DNA of 64,000 nucleotides from the NCBI GenBank assembly GCA_019802505.1, contig JAFMOC010000007.1, positions 6,892,501-6,956,500 on the forward strand. Reading direction: 5' to 3'. Below, in pieces: positions 34,301 to 48,524 of the stretch. The translations under genes were made by a program, and so were the position numbers. The notes below the pieces were generated by a model, which worked only from the letters and a program-made list of their open reading frames with translations, had not been told where the DNA came from and did no database searches. The DNA comes from Corydoras sp. C115. Taxonomy: Eukaryota; Chordata; Actinopteri; Siluriformes; Callichthyidae. How positions within the stretch are numbered: the first letter of the stretch is position 1; each line of letters begins with the position of its first letter.

Positions 34301-37300
34301 GGAGAAACATGAGTAATCAGTTTGTATTTCAAAGGATAATTGATAAATTCCCTTTTATCCTAACAAGCTGTGTCAGTAAGAAGAATTTCTAAACAAAATA
34401 TAATCAAATACAAAAATAAAATTTAAAACCAGCATGTCACAATGACATATTAATCTTTATAGATTTATTGACCTATAGATGCAGTTGACGTTATAAATTT
34501 GCATGCACATTAGTCACATAATTTATTTAATTTATTGACATTTTATCCTTGTAAATAAATTCACTCTACAAATACCACAATATGTCTGAACTTTAATATG
34601 ATAAATTTTAAATGCTACAGTGACTGATCTATTCATTCATTCATTATCTTCTGCTTTATCCTATATTAGGGTCGCGGGGGGGTTCCCCATGCCCATCCAG
34701 GTGAGAAAGTTTCGGGCGCTGGGCAGATACACCCAGGACAGGGCGCCAATCCTGTCACACACACACACAAACAGACTCTATATGGGGCAATTTTGGAGAA
34801 CTCAATTGACTTGATCCATGTTTTTTGACTGTGGGAGCAAACCGGAGACTTTCAAGTAACCTTCCATTCACTTCTCACAGTAAATTGCTGCAACTTTGGC
34901 CCTGTTTCTTATGAAAAACCAGTATAAATTTTGCTTGGTTTGTAGGCACACTGACTTTTTGTCTGTATTTTTAATTGCCTTCATATTTTCACATTTTTAT
35001 TTCTCATTCAACACATGATGCCTCCATGTGATCCATGTAAAGTTATATAAAAATAGTGCAACCATCCTCTTTGTTTTCTTGTACATAATAATGGTGATTA
35101 TTGTGAAACTGGTATTTTGTCCAAATGTCAGTACAAACTGTAACCTGAATTTTATGGCATGTTTGAAGCAGTGGAGTGAGTGCATCAATATAATTTTTTT
35201 GGAATTTATTTATGGGGAATTTGATGTATGTAAACTTCTGACCAATGGTATTTTTGAATAGTGAATAGTGAATTCTGAAATGTGAAATTATCTGTAAAAA
35301 TTTTTTTTCCTCTGTCATGCAAAAAAATCGATATCTTTAAAATGATAGCTATGAATTATACATTGTGATGCAAATTTTGTGTAACATGATCTTCAACTGT
35401 ATTGTGGTTTTCTGTAATATATTGTTAAATATATGTCAACAGTTTATCAAAGAGGATCTTCCATTACTACTTAATGTAAATTTTGAAAAATCAAGTTAGT
35501 TTTGAGTGAACTGTCAAATACAAAACAGACTCCTTTAAATGGACATACAAAGTATTTTTAAAAACGATTAATTATTAATGTGCTTTATTTTCAAACTGTT
35601 TGGGAAATAGTCATTTTCTTTTTATTCAGCTGTTCCTACTAAAATCTTAAGGTGTTACAATCGGTGCTAGCTGTGTAGTTAAAATTCACTCTGTGGAATT
35701 ATGACTGTTAAATCTCTACTGTTTAATGACCTTACAATATTGAATTAACATCTGTAATGTATAATTAGTATATTGCTCATTAGTGTTCTGATGGACTTTT
35801 ATAACACTACAGGTGTTAATTCCATGTCATGGGCTTTGCTTTAATGAATGATGTGTGTAAGCAGCTACTATTTAAATGTTTGTGTCATCGGGCCTTTTAC
35901 ATAAAAGCAAATAATTACCATGAGCAGTGTCAAGATACATTTATCCAAGCAAAAAAAAAAGTAAAAAAGTGCTCAAAAACATTCACTAAAGCACACATGC
36001 ATGCATCAATTTCTGAAATGTTGCTGTATAGATTTGGAGCAGGGGCTTAGTGGTTGCACATTTGTCTCTCAGCGCTAGGGATTCCCAGTTCGAATCCCAA
36101 TGTGGGTGGAGTTTCCATGTTCTCCCCGTGTCCACGTGGGTTTTCTCTGGGTTCTCCGTTTTCATCCCACAGTCCCAAAACATAAATCAAGGTCAACTGA
36201 ATTCTCCAAACTGCCCCATATAGAGTGTGTTTGCGTGTGTGTCTGTGTGAGTGATTGTGTGCCCAGTGATAGATCTGTCCTGGGTGTATCTTCCCAGTGC
36301 CCGAAATGTTCTCCCCTGGATGGGCATGGGGAACATCCCCCCCCCCCTTCCCCCAGTGACCCTAGTAGAGGATAAAGCAGAAGATAATGGATAGATGGAT
36401 GGATGGATTTGGAGAACAATTAATATAATTAAATCCACTTCTTTGTGGAAAATACAGTAATATTAATATTTAAAATTTTATATAAATTTAAATGAAGAGT
36501 TTAGATCTACATTTAATCTTCTAAGGCATTTCAGATAACAAAAATAGTCTACTGTTTAATCCTGTTTAATACTGTTTAAGAATTTTAATCAACAATTTAT
36601 TTAGGAATTTATCATTTAATGTATGGTCTATAACAACAATTTAGAGAAGAATAGAACAGAACAGAAAAGACTCTTATATAAACAGTTTAACAGATGATTC
36701 ACTTAAACAGCTTCTTCCTAACACACAGGAACAATGGCACAATATTAATCAAAGTCTTTATTTCTTTCTCTTGCAGCTAATGTAGGCACTCACTGTGCAA
36801 TTATGATTAAGACTATTAATGGTTCTTAATCATAATTGTTGTAGTAAAAGTCTAGTAATTACTGAATCACTTCATGTATGCCCAATTAAAAGTGAATCAA
36901 AGCTCAACTGATGAACAGTGGTACAAAGGTTAACATATAAGGAAACTAAATGATAATAAAATCACAACGTATCACTCTGCATTAATGCACACACTACTCA
37001 CAAAAAAGCATTACATAGCGGGCAAGCGCTTTTGCAGCACCTTTTATGAAAATGTTATAAAATTTTCAGTGCAAATCTGCATTCTATTAATAGACTAGTG
37101 GAAACACCCACACCCCATGTATGTAAAATCAAAACTCCTTTGTGGAAGGCTACCATTCTTTGTCCAAAGAAGATGTTTATTCATAGCTTACGCCCAAAAG
37201 AACCCACTCTTACCTCATGTAAACAAACATATTATATAAAGGTTACTCATACAGCATGGCCTAAAAGCAATAAAAAATGATTATGTAAACAGCTATGGAT

Positions 37301-40300
37301 AAAAACATCTGTAGAATATATTTCAGTAAATGTTGGAAATATCAATTACAGAGCTTTCTAACTGTGTTTGAGGACAGAGTATGCAACAGGTAATCCAAAT
37401 ATATAAATGTGCCACTAGAACAAACTGTAAGGGTTCTGGTTGAACAATAATTATAGTAAAAGAAAATTTGGTTAGGAAGATGATATTAAACTGTTGGGGG
37501 AAAAATAAATAAATCATTGAATCACTCATAAAAATTTTTAATCTTTAATCTGTTATATAATTTCAACCTTGACAAATGGACTACATTTCCAATGTTGTCA
37601 ATGTCTAACTTGATAATATTTTGTAAACAATAACAAATTTTAAATTGGATTCTACAAAGGCGGAGACAGGTGTAAATGAACAGCAAATTATCTATATTAT
37701 AGCCAGCTATCCAAACACTGGTAAAAGATGAGTGTTTCAAAACCGGCATCTAAACATTTTCCGATAAATAAATTAAGGTCTCTAGCCATCTATGTATAAT
37801 ATTAGGCAATGAGTAAGGGACACTCTAAGACACATGTGCTTACTTCACTAGTGTGTGTATGTTTCACTACACGGATGGATTAAATGCGGTGGACAAATTC
37901 CAGCAAATTAGGCAAAATAGTCCCAGGTCCACTGAAGTTACCAATGTGGGTTCTTGAGCAAGACCCTTAAATTAATTGCTGTTTTAGGACTGAATCTTTG
38001 TTTCTACCCCCATCATCAAGTTGGGATACTTGTAAGTTTCCTGGGATAAATGCGTCTGCTGACTAACATAATATGACCTAACATAATATAATGTAATATA
38101 GTACAGTAGAATACAATCTATGTCCATTAGATTGCAGTTTGTTAAAAAAATGTCAAGTGATAAAAATATAGTTTAATTGTGCTGAACAACATCATCTGTT
38201 TTGTCACTTGGTTACAGCAGTGTCTGCACATATCCAAGCTTTTGCATATTTATTTTTTTATTTTTTTGGCAGATGCTTTCATCTTAAGTACGTGGCCAAA
38301 ACTGTTATGCATGGCATCCATCTGTGCATTAGTACAAGTTCCCTACCCAGGCTATTGTGACTGACATATTCTTTGGGAATGGATTTCACTTGATTTTAGA
38401 ACTATGGGGTTTATTTCCAGTAATTTAAAATTTTGTATTTGAACTTCTATACAAAACTGTGCAATGGTTATTGTTCTAGTTTATCTTAAAGGTAGATTCA
38501 AATGAGCACATCAATATTATCTTTTTAACCTTGTCTTTAAAATGTCATACCTGTGCTGTTCCTCTAATAAACTAATTAAGCATCTTTATTTTTGATACTC
38601 ATTCGTTTGAATATGGTCAGATGCACCTTCTTTATTCTGTATATTTTAGGCCTCATTCCCATCCTGTAAACTTTACCTTTCATTCTGCCAGATAATCATC
38701 TATCATAGATCAGTCATGCATCTCTAAATTCATTCATTCATTATCTCCCGCTTTATCCTCTATTAGGGTCGCGGTGGGGTTCCCCATGCCCATCCAGGGG
38801 AGAACGTCTCGGGCGCTGGACAGATAGACCCAGGACAGGGCGCCAATCTATCGCTGGGCACACACTCACTCACACAGACACACTCTATATGGGGCAGTTT
38901 TGAGAATTCAATTGACTTGATCCATGTTTTTGGACTGTGGGAGGAAACCGGAGGAAACCGGAGAACCCGGAGGAAACCCACGCAGACACGGGGAGAACAT
39001 GGAAACTCCACGCAGATGGGGATTCGAACCGGGAATCCCTAGCGCTGAGAGACGAACGGGCTAACCACTAAGCCACCGTGCCGCCCCATCTCTAAATTGG
39101 AACAAACAATTAATGAGTTATTTATTAATTTTACAAAACACATTTTTTTCAGTTATAAAATAGTCAAAACTACAAAGTTTGAATCCATGACTGTTAAGTT
39201 GCACAAAATACCATATATTTTTCTATAAAATACCATTATTTCTTTATATACTTTTTTTACTTTTATTTTTACTTTTATTTTGGTGTTTTATTATATCTGA
39301 TGTCGGCCTTTCCAACTACATAAAACGTTAACTTATTTTATGTCTTTGTACAATTATTACCAGTTATATTCCGCAAATTAGGGCCTACCACAAGCAGGGA
39401 GTTAGTGACATACTGCATGCCACCTACTCTTCTTTTCAACTTGGCTTGTGTCAACTAAAAAAAAGACAAATGCAGTACATGTTCACTGCTCCTCTCTTTG
39501 TGGTTGAGAAAGCAGTAGTACCACAGAAAATGAAACATATCACATTATGAGCTCTTCTGTGGCTCAAAAATGTAAAAATAAATTGTCATTAGGGTTGTAA
39601 GATGCCATGTAATCCCAGGTGTAAATGCCAGGCTGCCATTGTGTACTGTCAAACATTTATATAATATATTCGTTTGTATACATACCTTTTTTATTGTGCA
39701 GTAATATGTCAGTGCAGATGATTTTAGAGGCCTGTATCTTTATTTTAATGTATGATGCATTTAATGCTAAGGCTTTTCAGGGAATTTTATAGAATTGATT
39801 TTAGTGTGGGCTCAGTTGCCATGGCCTGGCTTAGAAAGCTATTTTTCCTTTATATAGGGAATTAGAGTGCTGTAGGTGTGAGTCGTGATGTGCAAGATAT
39901 AAGAGAGGGCATGTGAAAGAAAATGGCAGGATAGCGAGAGGTGGAGAGATGAAGCACTGGTAATGAGTTCAGTGCTGCTTCTATGTACTATCAATTGAAA
40001 TTGCAATTAAATGCCACAGATCAATCACTCACAATTTTAATAAGTAGAATTCAGACATGGAAATTTAAAAACAAAGCTCTTCTCAGCTTAACTTAATTTA
40101 CAAAAGCAATAACAAAAGGTGACATACTCACATGGAACTTACAGATCATTTCTTAATTTTTGTTTTTGTAGGTATTATGTAACTTTACATATGTCCCAAT
40201 ATGTTTGTCTGTGCAATTTTATTTTTTTAATAATTTTTTATAATGCAATACTACATTATTATTATTTTAAGTCCATGCTGGAGCCTAAAAGGCTAATATA

Positions 40301-43300
40301 ATATTTTCATATCTTATCATATTTCCCAATTCCTGTGAGAGTGCATAGTGTATTTTAGCTTGGATGAATAGTTATTATTGATGCGGATCATTTTATCAAA
40401 ATGTTAATCACATAAGATATAAATATAGTCAGATGCTAGTTTTCTTGTTGTTCAGCTAACAGATTAATTATTAGAAACAAAATTGTACTATGTAATAGAC
40501 ATAGAAAATACAGAATAAAACATATTGTTGGACACCATAAAATGCATTTAGTTGCTTGTGGACGTAACGGTAAAATAAAGCTGAAATGAAAATTGTACCT
40601 GCACAGATCACAAAATATTACTTTATTGTGGCATCCATGTCAGTTCATGAAATGTAGATGTTTGATAGCTTATTACCTCATGAGACAAATAGAAGGCAGC
40701 AATGCCAAGGGGCCAGAAACAACACAGCATGGAAAATACACTGAGACCCAGGTGGTCTCTAGGGGGCATCATCAAAAAGTTGTCCTCACTCTCCGAGTCA
40801 CTGGAGTACTCACTCTGCAGAGTATATAAAATAGAAATGAGGAAAAACATAATCAGTTAACAGCTAGACATCTAGAAATTTTTACATTTAGGTCTAGTGC
40901 AATTTCTGTACATAGCTAAAAAAAAACAGAACGTTTGCTAATACCAATTTTGATATGATTATACAGTTGTGATCAAATTTATTCAAACCCCACTGAAATA
41001 AAGTGTTTTGGCTAGTTTGACATTGATTTGGATCATTTCAGTCATCTTATTTACAATTATATCAAAGAGGCACTTATAAATTAGACAAATATAACATAAT
41101 ATTTATGATGGAATAACCACAAATGTCTTTACTGTGCTCACATCATTATCAGTTTTATTCAACCCCCTAGTGACATTATTTTTCAGTACTTAGTACAACA
41201 TCCTTTTCCAGTTATGACAGCTTTCAAGCGTGAAGCATAGCTTGACACAAGTGTCTTGCAGCGACCTATGGGTATCTTAGCCCATTCTTCATGGGCAAAA
41301 GCCTCCAGTTCAGTCACATTCTTAGGCTTGCGCACTGCAACTGCCTTCTTTAGGTCCCACCAGAGGTTCTCAATTGGATTTACGTCTGGTGATTGCGATG
41401 GCCACTCTAGAATGTTCCAGCCTTTCATGTTCAACCATGCTCTAGTGGACTTGGATGTGTGCTTCGGATCATTGTCCTGTTGGAAGGTCCAACGTCTCCC
41501 AAGCCGCAGGTTTCTGACTGACTCCATCACATTTTCCTCCAAGATCTCCTGGTACTGAAGGGAATTCATGGTACCCTGCACACATTGAAGCTTTCCTGTA
41601 CCATTAGAAGCAAAACAGCCCCAAAGCATAATTGACCCCCCGCCATGCTTCACAGTAGGCAAGGTGTTCTTTTGTTCATAAGCCTGGTTCTTCCTCCTCC
41701 AAACATAGCGCTGGTCCATTGTCCCAAACAGTTCTAATTTAGTTTCATCTGACCACAGTACACTGTCCCAAAACCTTTGTGGCTTGTCCACATGACTTTT
41801 GGCATACTGCAGTCGACTTTTCTTGTTCTTTGGAGTCAGCAAGGGGGTGCGCCTGGGAGTTCTGGCATGGAGGTCTTCGTTATGCAGTGCGCGCCTTATT
41901 GTCTGAGCTGAAACTTCAGTGCCCACATCTGACAGGTCTTTTTTCAGTTCCTTAGCAGTCACGCGGGGATTTTTCTCCACATTACGCTTCAGGTAGCGCA
42001 CAGCAGTCGCGGTCAGGATCTTCTTTCTGCCACGACCAGGTAACGTTTCCACTGTGCCCTTTAACTTGAACTTGCGAATGATACTTCCGATAGTGTCTCT
42101 TGGAATATTTAACAACTTCGCAATCTTTTTATATCCATTGCCATTCTTGTGAAGAGCAATAACCTCTTCTCTTGTCTTCTGGGACCATTCTCTTGCCTTC
42201 ACCATGCTTGTAAACACACCAGTAGATGTCTAGAAGGAGCTGAGTATCACAGTCCTTTTAAATCTGCCTAATTGGTGCTTATCATGCTTGATTGCTGCTC
42301 GTTGACATCCACAGGTGTTTTCAATACCTGATTGAAAACACTGGAATGAACCTCTGTTCTTATGAGTGGTAGTTGTAAAGGGGTTGAATAATTGTGTCAA
42401 TGAAGAAATCACAAAAAGGCCATTTAATACTTTATGACAAAAACAATTGATGCTATCTTAGTTGCATTTAGTTCTTTAACAAGTCCTTGTAAGATTTCAT
42501 TATGAACACAATTACAAATGTGCACTGAATTCCATAAAACCCTTCGCAGCATTGGGGGTTGAATAAATTTGATCACAACTGTATATGTACATGGTATATA
42601 TTAAAAATAAATCAGGCTGATGGATTGTTTTGTTTTGGAAACAGTATCCATGTGTTGGCAACAGTTTTTTAATGTCAACTGTGATTTGGAACATCTGTGC
42701 AATTCCCTAAAGTATGTTACATTCTAATTTGCAATATACCTCTTTCAAAACAATGGGATAATTAGCCATTCATAGGCAGCTTCATGCCAGCTAATTGAAA
42801 TTATGATTCTGATTACAGGGAATACTAATTCATTTTACAATATTAGTGCAATCCATTTTTAAAGTAACTGCCAGTGAATCAGTAATATAATGCGATAAAT
42901 CAATTAAAGTGTATCCATTTAAATATTTTGCACAAAACAACAACAGGTCATATCACAGGTAGAAATGTGCTTTTAATAGAACCAAATACTGCATAACATA
43001 GAAATAACCTTAAAATAAGTGTTTATGTTAATATTTGGAGTACGCTTGCCAAACAATTTTAATTTCAGAATTTAAAATCTGTAGCTAATTGAACATAAAA
43101 CACAATATTTGTTGCAAATCTATTGACTTTGTGTTTTATGACAAATCTAAATCATTAATATGTTTTGCCTCTCCTAGGCATAGATGGTTGAAATGGTCTT
43201 AGACATTGATCACCAAATCCGCGTCTACCAATTCAAATTAAATTACCAATTTTAAAAATCTGTCGATTTAAAAACCCAAGCTTCATAAATTCCATGACCT

Positions 43301-46300
43301 TTTAAACCCTGTGCTAACATTCAGCAACCATGGACTCCACCTAAGCAACTATAAAGAAATGGAATGGATTTTTTTTAATTGATTTTAAAACAGACATTAA
43401 AAATCTACAAGATTAAAAAAACAGGTGTTATAAATGATGTAACTTTGTGTTTGGTTTTAATGAATAAATTGTGATTTGTGTTTACTTGGCAACAAAATTG
43501 TGGTCAAATTTGTTTACTATATATCAATCATTATAAATAACAGGTTAACATTTCCCAAAATGCTATAATGTCTTTCTGTTTTTATTTATTTTATAAGTGT
43601 AATAAAAGTTGTTTAGCAGATTGGTGGAATGAGATATTTGTAAAACCAAAAAAAAAGGGAAGGAATCATCTAACATACATGTACATCTAACATACACAGA
43701 ACAGATAAAAGTGGATAGTGTGAGGCATAAAAGTAATTTTGTGTAGGTGGTTATATTTGCAATTACATCTCTAAAATTTAACCATATTTTTAAGGGTCAG
43801 CAGAAGACATGTTAAGCTTCTACTGCAGTTGGTGTGAGTTACATTCCAATAAGGCCATTTTATGTAAAGTGGATGTGTCCAGGTCATGGTTGTAACTCAG
43901 AGGGGGTCATGACTTTTGCATAAAACAAGAAAAAGATTAAATATATTCTTTAAAGGCCAAAATGTATTGTTTATTGTGAATATTCAGATTTAGATCGGTT
44001 TATTGCAAAATCATGAGATAATTAATGTATCTGTGAGCTCCTGTTGTTTGTTTTCATTTAGTGCATGTGTGTAAAAGAAAATACAGATTCACAACACACC
44101 ACCAATCTGTAGAATTGTCCACTGCATATGTTCAGACATAGAGAGCCCACCACAATCCACTTGTATGTGTGGTTCAGAATATTTCTAAGCAATTGTCAGA
44201 GCTTTCTGTGTGCCATGGCAACATAAATCTTTGAAATACTCTGGAGCTGTTTGTGAGACTGAGGCACGAGAGACCTGAAATATCATATTTTTTCACACCT
44301 ACCCAAGCTGGTAGACACAAATTCAAAGAGGCAGATATAATTAAAACAAAAGGTGTATTTAAGAACCTGAAATGACTGGATAAGCAGTTAAATAAAGAAG
44401 ATATTTCAGGATATACAGGATATTATTACTGTAGCAAAGCTAAAGATAAGCACAAAAATGCAACAAATTATTGAGAATTGCTGCACTTTATTTGATATTT
44501 GAACAAGAATTTTTGAAAATGTTAATGACACACCTTAAATGTTAAGAATAATGAAAAACCCATGACATCATTCTAAACTACAAAAAAAAAAAAAAAAAAA
44601 AAAAAAAACTTTTTTTCCCTGTATCAACACCCCATTAAAATCATTAAATCCTCTTAAGAATAGTCCATTAAGGATACTTTTAGCATTCTTTAGTGAGCTG
44701 TCAACCACGCAGTTTGATTTAGGGCATGTCAGTGTGTTATTGCTAATGTTAAGATGGAAAAAATATGACCAGCGTGAAAAGCACAAAAGGCATGTATTAA
44801 TCTTTCTAATTATTCATTGGTGTGTTTTGGGCATAACGTGCAAAAAAAACAATTTTCGTGTTGCTTGCCATCTCCTTTAAGAGAAAGGTGCAGTCTGACT
44901 TTGGCAGATTGCTATTTCAATGGCACAGTGTGAAATTTTGTGTTTTTTTTGTATTCTGTTTATTGTTAATGTAAAAGTTTGCATAGCTGCTATGGGTTTG
45001 CGCACTGGTGTGTGAATATGTGTGTGTAACAAGCGGCAGTATGTGTGCTTGTGTTCACTATTCACTGCCAAGCAACAAACATCTAACTGTTTATTGTTGT
45101 CTAGGTTGTTTTCAGTCAGTGGTGTATCTGTGTTTTCTGTTACTAAGAGCACTACACATCAGAAATTTACCTGAACACACCTCATTCCAAACCACCATGC
45201 CCATCGGCATAGATATATTTACAAGCACCGCTGCTTTTAAATAGACTGGAAATAGACTGTTGCTGGAGTGTAAGATGAACAATGAGCATAGCAACGCGCC
45301 TTGTTCAAGTTCAAGTAATTTATTTATATAGCGCTTTTTACAACAGTACATTGTCACAAAGCAGCTTTACAGAATGAAAAGCCTTTAAACCCCCAAAGAG
45401 CAAGCCGAAGCGACAGTGGCAAGAAAAAACTCCCTTTTATGTTGTTATTTAAGGAAGAAACCTTGGGAGGACCAAGACTCAGTGGGGGACTCATCCTCCT
45501 TGAACGGCCAGGCAGCAACAACAGTGTAGGACAGCCATGTCCAGATATTAAACAAATGGAAAAAATGTTCAGGGTGTAATATGGGCCCAAAGTGTTATAT
45601 GAATCATTCAATACTTACCTAGTAAGATATTTAGTTTTCCACTCAGCAGTATAATGAGATGTTTATTTAGAATTAGTAATTTTAAAAACATTATTTGGAA
45701 CTATTAACAACACTGTTACTTTCAGCTTAATTTCTTTCTGTACATTTAATTAACAATTATACTAACAATATATTAACCACTAAGAGCCACAAAGCACTAT
45801 CAGAGAACATATATTATTTGGATGGTGGATTAGTCTCAACACTGCATTGACAATGATGTTATGTTGGTGTGTAATGCACGTATGACTGGATCTGACACAG
45901 CTATGCTGCTGGGGTTGACACAGTGGCACAAGAATAATCCTTCATGCCCAGCGATTGATTGGCACCCTGTCCTGGGTGTATCTGCCCAGCACCCGAGACG
46001 TTCTCCCCTGGATGGGCATGGGGAACCCCCTCGCGACCCTAATATAGGATAAAGCGGAAGATAATGGATGGATGGACTAATCCTTCATTTATATAATACT
46101 TTGTATAACACTAAGAGCCACAAAGCACTACCAGAGAACATATATTATTTGGATGGTGGATTAGTCTCAACACTGCATTGACAATGATGTTATGTTGGTG
46201 TGTAATGCACGTATGACTGGATCTGACACAGCTATGCTGCTGGGGTTGACACAGTGGCACAAGAATACATCAGCCAAAAATGTCCAGTCATCAGCATCAT

Positions 46301-48326
46301 ATAGGCAACATTATGTATACTGATGAAGGATTAAAAGAGATACATATATACATATATGTATACTGATGAAGGATTAAAAGAGAGAAGTTGGTAAGATAAT
46401 GGCTCTAACCTGTGGCTTGCCTTTGTTATTTGTCTGTTTGTATAAGCAAATAAAAAAGGGGAAGGCTTGAACAAGGGCCTCAACTGCAATGCAAGCAACG
46501 GTTTTTAATGTGATGTGCATGTTAATCCTTGACGTGCCACTATCCAGCCCAACCTGCCTTTTAAAATTATACTGTTTTGTATGGGGCGGCACGGTGGCTT
46601 AGTGGTTAGCACATTCACCACTCAGTGCTGGCGATTCAGGTTCAAATCCCAATCTGGGTGGAGTTTCTATGTTCTCTGCATGTCCACATGGGTTTCTCAC
46701 AGGGTTCTCCGATTCCTCCCACAGTCCAAATATATGGATTCAAGGTGAATTGAATGCTCTAATTTGGCCCATATAGGGTTTGTTTTTGTGTGTGTCTGTG
46801 TGAGTGAGTGTGCCCAGTGATAGATTAGTGGGTGTATCTGCCCAGTGCCCTAAACATTCTCCCCTGAATGGGACCTCCTACGACCCTACTAGAGGATTAA
46901 GTGGAAGATAATAAATGAATGAATTAATTTTTTGTTCCGTTCTTATTTTGTCTGAGCATGCTATATTGGAGCCCAAATCTGGGAGAATAGGGAACTTATA
47001 TGGCTCTACATAGACAACAGCAGGCGAATGAAGCTCAATCCCAAATGGGGACAACCCCCCTGGCATATCAGTGTCAGATGAAGAACCAGAAAGTCAGGGA
47101 CATTGGTATGGGAATCGCCTCTTGTCAGAAAATGTGGACTAGTGATTTTGGTGTAGTCTGTACTTTTTGCGATATGAAGCACTTCAACAGACAGCAGCCC
47201 TGGCAAGAACAGATTCAAAAGTATCAGGCCCATCTTATAGCATGGGGCATGGTGTGCACAGCCCTAGATGCAGGCAGTTGGGATCAGGGTTGATTGTGAA
47301 AACTAGAAGCGAGATGCCTCACTGAGGAGGAGTCAAAAGAACTGTGTTCACCTGGCTTTCACGATTGCAGAGCATACCACTCCTGGATATCAACTGATAA
47401 GTGCTTATCTTTTTTCAGGCATGGGGACTGCCAGCTGCTACCAAGTACCAAGGGCAAAATGTAGAGCAACCGCCCACTAAAAAGGTATTTTGAGGCAAGG
47501 ATGTGTTCGCTTATGGTGCAAATATAAATGAGAATAAACAATGTTGATCTTTTCCTTCAAATATTGTCCAATGTCTTCATTCTACAAGGACATGGTTATT
47601 AATATTGGAATGTTTTAAAACTTTTCATAACATTGTGCTGAAAAGTAAAGAACAGTACAGCAATTAAAGCCAGTTTTAAGTTCAGCAAGTGCCTGTTTAA
47701 AGTGTCCACATTGCCAGTATCAGTGAGTTTGTTAGACACATAATTTTTTTTGGAAATGAGGTTTGAATTCTGAAGCAAGAAACCCCCATCTAAGCACTAA
47801 CAGGATACAATAAAGCATGCCAATTCATATTATTAACCATAGTTAGATCTACATATAGTATATGTTTTTATTTTATTTAATGATGAGACTGTTTATTCAA
47901 CAACACATTCACATTCTTTACTCGTCTTCAAACATTATTGTCACCTTACAGAGCTCTGTAAATTATGCAGCCGCCACAGAGCAGGTGGCCTGGACAGGCT
48001 GAAAGCAGCAGGAAACTGTCCAGACCGCCTCTTCACTCATAGCCTTTCATTCTCCTTCATAAATGTAGAAACACAATGTTTGTATTACTATACAAGCAGG
48101 GTGTACCAATGGCTGTGATGTTTTAATGATTTTGAAGAATTTTGAAATCATGAAATTTCATGTGTTTTTGCACATACATTTTGAATTACTATCCAACCTG
48201 CAATTCCAATAAGATGTGTTTTATTTTCATAAATGACTAATCCTTCATTTATATAATACTGACCCCATCACCACTGAGTCCTGACTTCAGACTTCAGTGT
48301 TGTTTTCACACAATACTGGAAAACTG

Positions 48327-48407
<81 letters not shown>

Positions 48408-48445
48408 TGTATATATACTGTATATATACTGTGTATGTATATATA

Positions 48446-48524
<79 letters not shown>

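Larger units (their letters stand above)
31323..40676 (-). other. syndig1 second coding intron (9.4 kb)
   Basis: Contains SINE copies at 33520, 34632, 36040 and 38731 and an L2-type tail at 37890. A patch at 39780-40030 with fewer repeats could be conserved regulatory sequence, but this cannot be judged without other genomes. Confidence 0.6.

Noticed and set aside
38731..39086. tRNA-like A and B boxes
   Set aside because: They belong to SINE heads; the folded part cannot make a complete tRNA with a normal acceptor stem, so no tRNA gene is called here or in other copies.
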